A DNA stretch of 43,473 bases from Desulfobacteraceae bacterium (GCA_030615105.1 JAUWZV010000005.1:1-43473), one strand, 5' to 3'. Numbered from the stretch's first letter, positions 25,081 to 35,519 are shown. Numbers and translations: made by a program. Notes: generated by a model not told the origin, from the sequence alone.

Positions 25081-26170
25081 AGAGGGTCAGAACCTCCAGA
25101 TGTCTCTTTACCTTTTGCACCAGGTTTAGCCGGTGGTCTGGGGCAAGGTCCAGAAATCTCCGGAAATGGAGGACGGCGTCCTTCCAGTTCCCATCATCCT
25201 CCAAGGTAAGGGCCAGATTGTAGTGGATAGGGCCATAGTTAGGGGCGATGGAAAGGGCTTTTGCGAATATTTTTTTGGCCCGATAAAGCTCCTTCTGCTT
25301 TCTGTAAATCAAACCCAGGTTATTGTATGTCTCCGGGTTTTTGGGGTTACAATCGATGGCGAGGTTGAATTCTACAATGGCCTTTTCATAATCCCCTTGG
25401 AGATAATAGGCAACGGCCAGATTGTGATGGGCTTTCTCATAGTTGGGATTGATGGAAAGGGCCTTTTGGTATTGGCTTATCGCCTCGTGCAATCTGCCAA
25501 GTTCTTTGTATACCATCCCAAGATTGTTGTAAGACTGGACATTCAATGGATCGAGATCCAGGGCCTTTTTGTATTCTTCCAGGGCATCGTCGAGTTTTCT
25601 GTTCTTATGAAAAAGAAGGCCCAGGTTGAAATGGGTGATGGCCTCCTGGCTGGGAATAGGTTGGATGATCACCTGCTCTTCTTTTGGCTTCTCCCGGATG
25701 GGCTCCACGGGTTTTGCTGGCGGTGTTGCTGATTTGGGGACGGCCTTTGTGACCTCCCTGGGCGCTTTATACCTTGATGGAGCAGTGACTTTTTTTTTCA
25801 CCTTTGCACCAGAATCACTTTTCAAAGAGGGGGGGATGGAGACATATTTTAATCGTACCTCTTCAAGAGAGGTTAAGGTTAATTCTGGTTTCAATTCCTC
25901 CATTGGAACCTCTCTTATGGGGAGGATGACCATGGAGTCGGCGGTTTGGGAGACGGGGGTTGGTGGCTTATAGGCCACGGGTTTGTAAAGCGTGAAGAAG
26001 AGAGCCACAGCCATTGTCAATCCAAGGGGCAGGAAGAGCCTTCGAGGAGCGATCCATCTTTTGCGCCAACGGGGGAGCCAGGGAATGATGGTCCCCAGTC
26101 TTTTTTCCTGTTGTTTTTTTTCAATCTTTATCTGTTGAGTCCTTTTAAGGGCATCCAGGATGAGGCTCAT
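25067..26170 (-). CDS. TPR protein with GspB/MshN-like N-terminus
   Basis: MSLILDALKRTQQIKIEKKQQ, single TM, TPR repeats; overlaps kinase start. Confidence 0.8.
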   Translation of the reverse strand: MSLILDALKRTQQIKIEKKQQEKRLGTIIPWLPRWRKRWIAPRRLFLPLGLTMAVALFFTLYKPVAYKPPTPVSQTADSMVILPIREVPMEELKPELTLTSLEEVRLKYVSIPPSLKSDSGAKVKKKVTAPSRYKAPREVTKAVPKSATPPAKPVEPIREKPKEEQVIIQPIPSQEAITHFNLGLLFHKNRKLDDALEEYKKALDLDPLNVQSYNNLGMVYKELGRLHEAISQYQKALSINPNYEKAHHNLAVAYYLQGDYEKAIVEFNLAIDCNPKNPETYNNLGLIYRKQKELYRAKKIFAKALSIAPNYGPIHYNLALTLEDDGNWKDAVLHFRRFLDLAPDHRLNLVQKVKRHLEVLTLYEKR

Positions 26171-26290
26171 TCGACCTTCCCCCTTACGTCTTCTGAGATA
26201 ACAGTTTACCTACTTAATTATTTTGCCACCAAGGCACAAAGACACAAAGGAATTAAGGCTTTAGCCTTAAAACCCTAAAGGGCAAATTCC

Positions 26291-26477
26291 GTAACTTCTC
26301 AATAAGTTGGGGTAGATTATATTTGTGACTAAAGAATGGATTCCTGCTCCCCGCTTTCACGGGGACAAGTTTACCCCTGCGGAAGCAGGGGCAGGAATGA
26401 CAGACAATTACACTCAATCGTCATTCCCGCGGAGGCGGGAATCCATAGCTATTACCCGTACTTATTGACAAGTTACT
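26291..26477. repeat. MITE-like element with TIRs GTAACTTSTCAATAAGTNNGGGTA and AAATTCC flanking direct repeats
   Basis: AAATTCC at 26284-26290 and 26478-26484; encloses a three-stem palindrome (26337-26401) and a dRS3-like palindrome. Confidence 0.7.
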
Positions 26478-26495
26478 AAATTCCAGGTTAAATTC

Positions 26496-27827
26496 CTAAT
26501 ATTTTTGTGTTTCTTTGTGTCTTAGTGGCTTAGTGGCTGAGCTATTACCTTCTGAGATGGCCTTCATCACCTGGACAGAGTCCAGACCTTCTTTAGTCTT
26601 CAGTTCCCTCAGAACGTCCAGGGCCTCATCTTGTGTCTTGAACTTCCCGATCAAAACCCGGTGCCAGATACCCTTCCCCGGGATGTTCACCTTGGATATG
26701 TATACAGGGTGATTTAGATGCCTTAGCCCTTGAATCTCTTCCAAGGCCAGCTCTTGGGTGCGGAAAGATGCTACAAGGAGCGTGTAAGGGAGAGTCTTAT
26801 CTGTGGAGTAAGCCTCTACCCTGGGTGTCTCCTTGGGGGCCTCTACTTCCTTTCTTTCGATATTTTTTGACTCATGTTTGGATAAGAGGGGTTTGAGGGG
26901 TTGTGTAAGCTTATCATGCAAGACAGAATAATAGAAGATCCACCCCAGCATGAGAAAGATCACCACCAAGAGGGTGACTTGAGTTACTCTCGAGAGGATG
27001 GATGGAATGGAGATGGCCTTTTCCTCATCCCGCAGGCTCTTTGCGGCCTGGAGGACCATTCCTGCTGTTATGTGGTACTTTTGTTTGGCATATCCGTTCA
27101 GCAGCGCCCTGTCGCAAATCAGATTGATGAGTCTCGGAATCCCCTGGGAGAAGCTGGCGATTTTCCTCAGGGAGATCCTGGAGAAAGATATCCTTCCCTC
27201 TGAACCCGCCACAGCCAACCGGTGGTAGATGTACCTGGGGGTCTCCTTTTTATCTAAGGGCTTAAGATGGTATCTTACCGAGATCCTCTGATCCAGTTGG
27301 CGAAGTTTGGGAAGCCTGAGCTTTTCTCGCAGTTCCGCTTGACCCACCAGCGCAATCTGAAGGAGCTTATCCTTTTCCGTCTCGAGATTGGAGAGGATGC
27401 GGATTTGTTCCAGCACCTGGAGGGAGAGGTTTTGAGCCTCATCGATGATGAGCACTGAGATCCCTCCGCTGGAGGCATGGCTAAGGAGAAATTTATTGAG
27501 CTCTTCCAGGAGCTCCAGTCTTGTCCCCCCAGAAGGGGTGAGGCCAAAATCGGTGAGGATGTACCTGAGAAGCTCCTCTTCGGAGAAGAAAGGATTGAGC
27601 AAGAGGGCCACGGAGGTCCTCTCATCCAGCCTATTCAGCAGGGCTCGGCAGATGGTGGTCTTACCGGTGCCTATCTCTCCGGTAATAAGTATGAACCCTT
27701 CTTTCTGGGCGATGCCATAGGCCAGATTCTCCAAGGCCTCCCGGTGCCTTGTGCTCAGGTAAAGGAACTTTGGGTCGGGTGTGAGCCCGAAGGGCTTCTC
27801 CTTCAGCCCGTAAAAATCCTCGTACAT
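26496..27827 (-). CDS. ExeA/MshM-like AAA ATPase with C-terminal SPOR-like domain
   Basis: MYEDFYGLKEKPFGLTPDPKFLYLS; TGEIGTGKTT; VLIIDEAQNL; SPOR-like YTLLVASFRTQELALEEIQGL..VLIGKFKTQDEAL. Confidence 0.93.
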   Translation of the reverse strand: MYEDFYGLKEKPFGLTPDPKFLYLSTRHREALENLAYGIAQKEGFILITGEIGTGKTTICRALLNRLDERTSVALLLNPFFSEEELLRYILTDFGLTPSGGTRLELLEELNKFLLSHASSGGISVLIIDEAQNLSLQVLEQIRILSNLETEKDKLLQIALVGQAELREKLRLPKLRQLDQRISVRYHLKPLDKKETPRYIYHRLAVAGSEGRISFSRISLRKIASFSQGIPRLINLICDRALLNGYAKQKYHITAGMVLQAAKSLRDEEKAISIPSILSRVTQVTLLVVIFLMLGWIFYYSVLHDKLTQPLKPLLSKHESKNIERKEVEAPKETPRVEAYSTDKTLPYTLLVASFRTQELALEEIQGLRHLNHPVYISKVNIPGKGIWHRVLIGKFKTQDEALDVLRELKTKEGLDSVQVMKAISEGNSSATKPLRHKETQKY

Positions 27828-27841
27828 CTATTTCTCCAGAT

Positions 27842-28160
27842 TGTAATACTTCAGCCACAAAGCCCGCCCTGGCGCGACATCCTTGCCTATATTACAATCG
27901 CTGTAATATTTCTCGAGCTTAAGCAACATAGCCTAAGCATTACAAGCCAGGTCTGGGCCAGGGACACTAAGACCCGCCCGCCTCGCCTAAGGCGAAGCCG
28001 ATGGCAGGCAGGCACCAAGATTATAAACTTTCTAAAACAAACCTGGCCCTAATATCCCGCATATACAATTTTTTTCGCAATGGATTCTTCTCTTTTTGTT
28101 AAAGGTCTAAAATTCATATCCTTTCTTCGTGCCTTCGTGCCTTGGTGGCTGAACTGTTAC
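27842..28160. repeat. MITE-like element between mshM-like and mshL-like genes, containing an inserted palindrome
   Basis: ends GTAATACTTCAGCCACAAAG and (reverse-complement) GTAACAGTTCAGCCACCAAGGCACGAAG; palindrome at 27973-28012. Confidence 0.6.
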
Positions 28161-29742
28161 TCCAGATTCAAACGCCTCCGCTCTTCCCAAGACAGGTCCT
28201 CTATCCTTTTTCCCGTGAGGATTGTGGGGGTGAGAAAGATCACGAGCTCGCTCTTCTGCACACTCCGCTCCGTCTTCCTGAATAGGTACCCCAGGATGGG
28301 GATATCTCCCAGGAGGGGAACCTTCGTCTTTATATCGCTCTCCTTCTCCTGGATAAGGCCAGCGGTAACCATAGTCTGTCCATCTCTTACCTTGACCACG
28401 GTACTGGTCTCTCGCACAGCAAGAACGGGGACTGTTAATTTCACGTCCTCACTCTCGAAGCTGGATTCTCCAACCTTCTCTGTAATGACGGGATGGATGT
28501 TCATGATGACATCTCCATCATGGCTTATTTGTGGAGTAACCTCCAAGACCACGCCCACATCCACTGTCTTGGAGGTTGCCTCTGTGGTCTTCTCCTTTGT
28601 GTCCGGGTCAACCGTGGTGCTGACATCAAAAAACACCTCTGACGTGACCACCTTGATGGCCGCCTTTTGGTTGTTCATAACGGAGATCTTGGGTGAGGAC
28701 AGCATGTTCACCTTGCCCTGTTTGGACATGGCATCAAGGAGGATGGAAAAGTCTGTATCTGATAGCCCTATCTGGAAAATCCCCGTCCCTGGGCTTAAAG
28801 ACTGGGCAAGAATCATCCCCCCGGTCAGGGTTCCTTTCAGGGCAAGCCCACTGATCTTGGTGAGGGCTGACCAATCCAGTCCCATCTGGTAGTCATCTGA
28901 AAGGATGATATCCACCACCCGGGCCTGAATCATCACCTGACGCTGTACTGAACCCTCAACCCGTTCTAGAAACTCGCCAACCCTTTTCAGATTGGATGGA
29001 TAATCATTGACCACGACCAATCCGGCCATCTTATTTATGGTAACCTTTCCCCTTTCAGAGACGAGGCTTTTCAGGCCAGTCTCGATATCTCCCCATAGGT
29101 CCGATGAGTCTTCGCTGGATATGGTCCCACCGCCTTCACCACCCACACCGCTTACAGCGATGTGGGCAGTGAAGGCGCTAGTGCCTGTCCGCCTGGTGGT
29201 GATGTAATTGAGCGTGAAACCCTGGTCTCACGCCTGAGCCTTGAGATCCTGATAAAATGCTTCTCTATCTTATATTGAAGCCCCAAGGGGGTTAAAAGGG
29301 CATCCAGGGCCTCCATGGGAGGCACCCTTTTGACCTCTACAGTGGCCCTTCCTGAAACGTCGGGATCTAAGACGATATTGTAGCCAATGGATTTTGAAAA
29401 GGCCAGCAGGGCCTTGCGTATATCGGTATCCCGCAAGGAAAAACTTATGAGCCTTTCCGGCCCCTTCCTCTCTTCCATCAAGGGAACTACAAGCTCTTCC
29501 AACTTTTCTGGTGAAGGGGGTTGTTTAAGAGCTGGCTTGGGGACTTCCTTTGGAGGCCTTGCGCAGCCACCGAGTAGAGTAATGAACCCAAGAAAGATCA
29601 AAAACAGAAACGCCCATTTTTTAACCCTACTACGTAACTTATTTAATTCTAAGCAATATACTATGGTTTCGCCAAAGAAATGTCTGCTACATTTAGAGAC
29701 GAAAGCCACAAATGACGTTGCAGGGTTAATCTTCAGCATCAT
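28157..29742 (-). pseudogene. mshL: MshL/PilQ-type secretin, split by one frameshift
   Basis: N-part GGCARPPKEVPKP..VLDPDVSGRATVEVKRVP (lipoprotein, STN/secretin N-terminal) and C-part ..VPLLGDIPILGYLFRKTERSVQKSELVIFLTPTIL in adjacent frames; likely start near 29625. Confidence 0.85.
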
Positions 29743-30236
29743 CTCCCTCCTTCAATCTGAAAGGGATTGGAGAATGAGTCCAATCTGATTGTCCTCTGCT
29801 TACCATTTTTTTTAAGCATAACCCTGTCTGATCCGATCTTGGCAACAATCTCCTCCCCTATACGATCCCCCTCTTTCACGAATTGGCCATCCAGGAGGGC
29901 CCTTTTTGTTCCATCGACCGCCAAGATCATCTCAAGCTTCAATGGTGGCAGGGGCTTTTCCTCTTGAACGGGAGGCCTGGGCGATGGCGCAGGTGGTTGT
30001 GTCGAAGATTTTACGTTTTTCTCCTCCCCGGGCCGGAAGAACGGGTTTCGCTCCCACCCTTTGTCAAAGGGCCTTCGTTTCAGGGTCACAAATTTGTAAT
30101 CGTCCTGGATTGATGGGTTTTCTGCCTCCAGGGGCCTCCTTGGGGCTTTCAATTTAGAAAAGAAATGAAAATTGTAAAGGCCCAATCCTATTAATAACAC
30201 AGCGAAAAGGAGAATTGCAACCTGATTCTTCGTCAT
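29739..30236 (-). CDS. PilP/MshK-like pilus assembly protein
   Basis: N-terminal TM, RNPFFRP.., LEMILAVDGTKRALLDGQFVKEGDRIGEEIVAKIGSDRVML. Confidence 0.7.
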   Translation of the reverse strand: MTKNQVAILLFAVLLIGLGLYNFHFFSKLKAPRRPLEAENPSIQDDYKFVTLKRRPFDKGWERNPFFRPGEEKNVKSSTQPPAPSPRPPVQEEKPLPPLKLEMILAVDGTKRALLDGQFVKEGDRIGEEIVAKIGSDRVMLKKNGKQRTIRLDSFSNPFQIEGGR

Positions 30237-30784
30237 TTTTCCATCCCTATGGCCATGACCTGGAGTTCTGCGTAGATAAGGGGGAATGTCTTTCTCACCT
30301 CAAGTGAATCGACAACGGCCCCCACAGCAATGGTGTCTATTCCTTTCAGGAAATTGGCCAAATTGCGATAATGGCAATGGAATGATATTTTGATCAAAAA
30401 ATCCCCCGTTTGTACTTTTGAATCGCTCGTTCTGGAGGAAGGGGTATTTCGTTCGTTTGAGAAGGAGACATCAGAGAGGCGATTGACCAGGGCAAGCCTG
30501 GCCAGCTCCTCCATGAGCTTAGGGAGTTTTATCTCAGTTGGTATGGTATCGATCTTTGCTTGCATGGCCTCCCATTTTCTCTTTTCCCCTGCCTTGGGGA
30601 GTTTTGTGTATCTCGCCAAATACTCTGCCTCCCGGAGATCCATTTCAATGTTTTTAACCTCCTTCTTGATCCTCTCCAAGGCCTTCATTTTTGGGGATAA
30701 GAAGAACAGGCAGAATGAGGCAAAAAGGGGCACCGAGATAGCTAAAATCTTAATACTGAAGGGGAGTTCTTTAATGCGATTCAT
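30233..30784 (-). CDS. PilO/MshJ/GspM-like protein
   Basis: N-terminal TM, coiled coil, FHCHYRNLANFLKGID..LEVRKT. Confidence 0.75.
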   Translation of the reverse strand: MNRIKELPFSIKILAISVPLFASFCLFFLSPKMKALERIKKEVKNIEMDLREAEYLARYTKLPKAGEKRKWEAMQAKIDTIPTEIKLPKLMEELARLALVNRLSDVSFSNERNTPSSRTSDSKVQTGDFLIKISFHCHYRNLANFLKGIDTIAVGAVVDSLEVRKTFPLIYAELQVMAIGMEK

Positions 30785-32234
30785 ATTCGATCTCCACTGC
30801 TGCCAATTCTCCTTTGAGTTGGAATTCCACCCGTAAAAGGCCTCTTTTATCGACCTTCCGGGCCCGAATCACCTTGACGCTGGCTGGCTCCACCACCACC
30901 TTCTCAAAGAGGGGTGAAGACTCTACTTGGGAATAAAATTGGGTGAAGATCTCCCGGCCCGCAAGTTCTTGATGGACGAGTATTTCACCTTTAATGTTCA
31001 CGAGTATCTTTTCCTTCTCCCTTTTTATATTTAGGGACTGAAAGGCCATCTCCTTGGGAACAAGAAGGCTCAGCTCTCTCAGGGCCTCTGCCCAAAGGGT
31101 ATGGTTATCAATCTCCATGAGTAAAGCCAGATTCTTCTCATACATGGTCCTCGACTGCTGGGCCGTTAAGTACGGCACCAACTTATTTAGCTCCTGCTTT
31201 CTCTCCAACAGAGTTCTTTTATTATGGGAAATAGCCCATGAAACGTATCCATAGCTTATGCCCATTACCAGTGCAAAGATAATCAGGACCACTATAGCGA
31301 CCTTCTTTATGGCCGTCTCGCGTGACTTCTTTGCCATCTCGGGATCGGGCAGGTTGATGCAGTCTCTCGCCCTTCTCCCGGCCAAGCCGATAGGGATGGC
31401 GAACTCGGGCAATACACGACGAAACTCCTCCGCCCTTCCTTTAAGGGGGGAAAGGTCGAGGTTCGGGCAAAAGTGCTCGACCTTTACCCCCAGGGACTCT
31501 GACCAGCTTTTCTCTAACTCTTCAGCCCCCTCCCCGCTCAGAAAGACTTTTCTGATCTCCTCTCCCCTGAATTGATGCCGAAAGTAAAGGAGGGATCGGT
31601 TCATCTCGTTCAGCAGATCTCCACTCGGCCCTTCTGATCCGGTGAGTTCTCTGCAGAATGCCCACTTCCCGTCTCTGATAAAGATGGCATGAGCCTTTGA
31701 CTCCCCCAAATAAACCAGGGCACTCGCGCCGCGCTCTGACCCCTGGATCAATTTCAAGGCGTTGAACAGGGAAAGCGGAACTGTGGTGATCAAATCCGGA
31801 GATAGACCGACATCTCGAAATAAGAGTGCCTTCTCCCTCACCGAACTCAAAGGGGCCGCGGTCAGCAGAACCATCTTTTTACCTTCTTCATCATCGCCAA
31901 GGACCTGCCACCCAAAAACCATTTCCTCTACCTGAGGTCCCAAGGCGTTTTTCAGCTCCCTTTCCGCCACCACCTTCATCTCTTTTTTGGGCATGGGGGG
32001 GAAGGATACAAGCTGGTGGGTGCTGTCATCCTCTATCGAGGCCCTTGCCTTTTTGGTCCTGACATCCATATGGGAAAGCACAGATATCAACTGCTGGGAG
32101 ATATTCTCTGGATGGGAGGAGAAAAGGTCGAAAGAGGCGAAGCTGAAAACCTTTGGGGGAGTGGTTGAGGCATCAATCTCGGCCACTTTGATCCGGGATG
32201 ACGTAACCTCGATTCCAAGATATCTTTCGCCCAT
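30771..32234 (-). CDS. PilM-PilN fusion (MshI/GspL-like)
   Basis: GERYLGIEVTSSRIKVAEI actin-like N-terminus; central TM; C-terminal PilN-like LRELSLLVPKEMAFQSLNIK. Confidence 0.82.
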   Translation of the reverse strand: MGERYLGIEVTSSRIKVAEIDASTTPPKVFSFASFDLFSSHPENISQQLISVLSHMDVRTKKARASIEDDSTHQLVSFPPMPKKEMKVVAERELKNALGPQVEEMVFGWQVLGDDEEGKKMVLLTAAPLSSVREKALLFRDVGLSPDLITTVPLSLFNALKLIQGSERGASALVYLGESKAHAIFIRDGKWAFCRELTGSEGPSGDLLNEMNRSLLYFRHQFRGEEIRKVFLSGEGAEELEKSWSESLGVKVEHFCPNLDLSPLKGRAEEFRRVLPEFAIPIGLAGRRARDCINLPDPEMAKKSRETAIKKVAIVVLIIFALVMGISYGYVSWAISHNKRTLLERKQELNKLVPYLTAQQSRTMYEKNLALLMEIDNHTLWAEALRELSLLVPKEMAFQSLNIKREKEKILVNIKGEILVHQELAGREIFTQFYSQVESSPLFEKVVVEPASVKVIRARKVDKRGLLRVEFQLKGELAAVEIEYESH

Positions 32235-32239
32235 TCTGG

Positions 32240-33442
32240 TTATTTCCCTATCATCCCTATGGATTTATATATGGGAAGATAGATAGAGAGAGCAACCACC
32301 ATGACAACCAATGCCAGGAAGAGGATGAGAGCGGGTTCCATAGCGGAGAGCATCTTTTTCACGGTAGTTGGGACCTCCTGATCGTAATAATTAGAGACCT
32401 TGGTTAAAGAGTCACTCAGGGTGCCGCTGGATTCCCCGATGGAGATCATCCGGATGGTCATAGGGGGAAACTCTCCGCTTGTCCGAAGGCTATCGGTAAG
32501 TGATGATCCTGCCTGAACCTGGTCTCTAGCCCTTCTTAGTGCCTGGGCGATGACCTGGTTTCCCACCACTGTCTCCACAATGCTCAAGGCCTGGATGATC
32601 CCGATCCCGGCCTCTAAGAGAAGACTCAGGTAGTGAGCGAAGCGAGAGAGGCAGATCTTCCTGACAAGGTCACCGATTATGGGAAGCCTCAATTTCCACT
32701 TATCCAGGAATAGCCGTCCCCTTTCCGTAAGAGAGCCCAAGCGAAATCCCACGACGCCCCCAACAATACAAATCACAACAATGTACCAATACGACTCAAG
32801 AATATCACTAATGCCCAAAAGGACTCTGGTGGATAAGGGGAGAGGAATCTTCATTTGTAAAAGGATGCCAGAAATTCGGGGAAAGGCAAAGGCGAAGACA
32901 AGTGTAAGGAGTATGCCAATAGCCACAATCACGACGATGGGATATGTGGTAATCTTCTTGATGTTGGATCTAAGATCTTCTTGCCATTCTAAAAAACTCG
33001 CAAGCTCTCTCAAAACCCTCTCCACATTCCCAGAGGTTTCTCCAGCTTCAACCATATTAATATATGTCTCCCCGAATGCCTGGCGGTGTCGGGCCAGTGC
33101 CTCATGGATGAGAGCTCCTCCTTCCACATCCTCGATGATGCTTGCAATAATTTGTCCGAACTTTGTTCCCTTTCTCTGGCTAGCTAAATCTTGAAGTCCC
33201 TGAAGGATGGGAACGCCCGCTGATAGAATAGTGGCCAAATGGGATGAGAATTCTATGAGGTCGCTCCTTTTGATCTTTTGAGATCCAAAAAAGGCAGAAG
33301 AACTCTTTTTCTCCGATGCGGAGATCAAGTAGAGGTTTTTCTGTCTCAAGGTGGCGGCCAGTTGGTCCACTTCCTTAGCCGCTTGAATACCCTTGACCGT
33401 TCTCCCCAATTCATCCCGTGCTTTGTATGAAAATTCAGGCAT
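32240..33442 (-). CDS. GspF/PilC/MshG-like platform protein
   Basis: MPEFSYKARDELGRTVKG; FSSHLATILSAGVPILQGL; GETSGNVERVLRELASFLE; second repeat GESSGTLSDSLTKVSNYYDQEV. Confidence 0.95.
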   Translation of the reverse strand: MPEFSYKARDELGRTVKGIQAAKEVDQLAATLRQKNLYLISASEKKSSSAFFGSQKIKRSDLIEFSSHLATILSAGVPILQGLQDLASQRKGTKFGQIIASIIEDVEGGALIHEALARHRQAFGETYINMVEAGETSGNVERVLRELASFLEWQEDLRSNIKKITTYPIVVIVAIGILLTLVFAFAFPRISGILLQMKIPLPLSTRVLLGISDILESYWYIVVICIVGGVVGFRLGSLTERGRLFLDKWKLRLPIIGDLVRKICLSRFAHYLSLLLEAGIGIIQALSIVETVVGNQVIAQALRRARDQVQAGSSLTDSLRTSGEFPPMTIRMISIGESSGTLSDSLTKVSNYYDQEVPTTVKKMLSAMEPALILFLALVVMVVALSIYLPIYKSIGMIGK

Positions 33443-33444
33443 CT

Positions 33445-35124
33445 CTAAGTATGTTGGACGCGGAAGACTTCATCTAAGGTCGTGATTCCCCGTTCAACCT
33501 TCTCCAACCCATCCCCCAGCATGGTTATCATCCCTTCTTCCTTGGCGGCCTCCTTAATGGCCTCGCTCTCTTTGCGTTCTATAATGAGCTTCTCAATCCT
33601 GGGGGTGACCGGGAGGAGCTCGAAGATCCCTATTCTTCCACGGTAGCCTGTGTAATTGCATCTTTCACAGCCCTTTCCCTTGTAGAGGGTTACTTTCCGC
33701 CCCTTCCACCCAATGCTCTGAAGAAGGTTCTCATCCGGTTTGGCGATCTCTTTGCAGTGCCTACAGATCACCCTTACTAACCTTTGGCTCAATACAGCGG
33801 TTAAGGAGGAGGCCATGAGGAAGGGTTCCAGGCCCATATCCAGGAGGCGGGCGATCGCACCTGAGGCGTCATTGGTGTGGAGGGTGCTGAAGACCAGGTG
33901 CCCGGTTAGAGCAGCCCTTATGGCCATTTCCATTGTCTCTGCATCCCGAATCTCCCCAACCAGGATGACATCCGGGTCCTGCCTTAATATCGATCTCAGG
34001 CCAGAGGCAAAGGTCAATCCCGCCCTGGGGTTTATCTGCGATTGTCGGACCAGAGGGAGGAGGTACTCCACAGGGTCCTCCAGAGTTATGATGTTTTTCT
34101 CCCTCGAGTTCAATTGAGATAGGGTGGAATAGAGGGTGGTTGTCTTCCCGGAACCGGTGGGTCCAGTAACCAGAACGATCCCGTTCTGTTTGCTAATGGC
34201 CTGTTTATACATGGAGAGTATTTGAGGAAAAAACCCCAGCTTCTCCAGCCCTAAGATCAGTCGCTCTTTGTCCAGGATGCGCATGACAATGTTCTCCCCA
34301 GACATGCCCGGAAAGATGGAAATCCTGAGATCGATCTTCTTATTGTCTAAAGGGAATTCGGCTCGGCCATCTTGAGGGATTCGGTTTTCGGATATATTGA
34401 GATTTGCCATGATCTTTATACGGGTAGTTAAGGCCGATTGGATCTCTTTGGGGAGGGAAGCGAATTGATTAAGGATCCCGTCGATCCGATATCGGACCCT
34501 GGTGGCCTTCTCTTCGGGCTCAATGTGTATATCCGTTGCCTCTGCTCTTATGGCCTGAAGGATGATTTTGTTGACCAGATCTATGACGGGTGCAAGATCG
34601 GCCAATCTCTCTCCATCTTCACTAGAGTCTATCCTCTCCGTTCTTTGGATGGCCTCTTCCAGAGAGGCCTCAAACTTCTCCGTGGGCCTCCTTTCTTCGG
34701 CCGAACCCTCTTCATAGAGCTCATCAAGAAACTTTATGATCTCGTTCTCTGAAGCGACCAACACCTCTACCTGACTCTTGGACATGGATCTTACTTCATC
34801 AATGACCTTCACATCGAAGGGGTTGGCCATAGCTATCTGGATGCGACCGTTATTTAGAGATAGAGGCAGGATCTTATGCTTTCTAGCGAAAGACAGGGGG
34901 ATCAATTCCAAGGCCGCTGTGTCGATTTGGTAGGCTTGAAGGTCAATACGTGTGACTCCGGCCTGATTTGCCAGCGCAGAGGCGATATCCTTTTGGGATA
35001 CGAACCCCAGCCGAACAAGGAGTTGACCCAAATGCTCTCCTGTCCTCCTCTGTTCACCAAGGGCCTGAAGCAATTGCTCCTTGGTGAGCTTACTGCTCTT
35101 TATCAATAGTTCACCTAACTTCAT
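33445..35124 (-). CDS. GspE/PilB/MshE-like assembly ATPase
   Basis: VTGPTGSGKTTTLYS; EDPVEY; LRQDPDVILVGEIRDAETMEMAIRAALTGHLVFSTLHTND; CRHCK..GCERCNYTGYRGR. Confidence 0.97.
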   Translation of the reverse strand: MKLGELLIKSSKLTKEQLLQALGEQRRTGEHLGQLLVRLGFVSQKDIASALANQAGVTRIDLQAYQIDTAALELIPLSFARKHKILPLSLNNGRIQIAMANPFDVKVIDEVRSMSKSQVEVLVASENEIIKFLDELYEEGSAEERRPTEKFEASLEEAIQRTERIDSSEDGERLADLAPVIDLVNKIILQAIRAEATDIHIEPEEKATRVRYRIDGILNQFASLPKEIQSALTTRIKIMANLNISENRIPQDGRAEFPLDNKKIDLRISIFPGMSGENIVMRILDKERLILGLEKLGFFPQILSMYKQAISKQNGIVLVTGPTGSGKTTTLYSTLSQLNSREKNIITLEDPVEYLLPLVRQSQINPRAGLTFASGLRSILRQDPDVILVGEIRDAETMEMAIRAALTGHLVFSTLHTNDASGAIARLLDMGLEPFLMASSLTAVLSQRLVRVICRHCKEIAKPDENLLQSIGWKGRKVTLYKGKGCERCNYTGYRGRIGIFELLPVTPRIEKLIIERKESEAIKEAAKEEGMITMLGDGLEKVERGITTLDEVFRVQHT

Positions 35125-35269
35125 TGTGCATCTCTTATGGCCGATTTAAAAAAGCTGAGCGCCCTGGAGGTACGTAATAAAAAATTTTACTCTATATTTT
35201 ATAATTGTACTGCCGTCTATTTGTAAAGAAATTCCAGGCTCATATCGACAATATATATTTTATCTCTTG

Positions 35270-35519
35270 TGGAGTTAATAATCAATATAAATCGCCAGGT
35301 GGGCAAATAAAAAATTTAGTGTCAGAGCTTTTAAAAATTAAAGGTCTGACACTCTTTTACTTTTGGAGGGCTTACAGGGAGTTTGTGGAAGAAAGGGCAG
35401 CCATTGGCACCTCATCTCCTTTTGATGCCCTTGTAGATGTATTTCTTTTAGGAGGGGAAGAGTTTATTTCCATGATCAAGGAACGGTCCAAAGGGCATCA
35501 TCCCGATAGAGATAAATAA
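35270..35519 (+). pseudogene. C-terminal remnant of a Y1/IS200-like (RAYT-type) transposase
   Basis: YREFVEERAAIGTSSPFDALVDVFLLGGEEFISMIKERSKGHHPDRDK*; no intact N-terminus. Confidence 0.5.
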
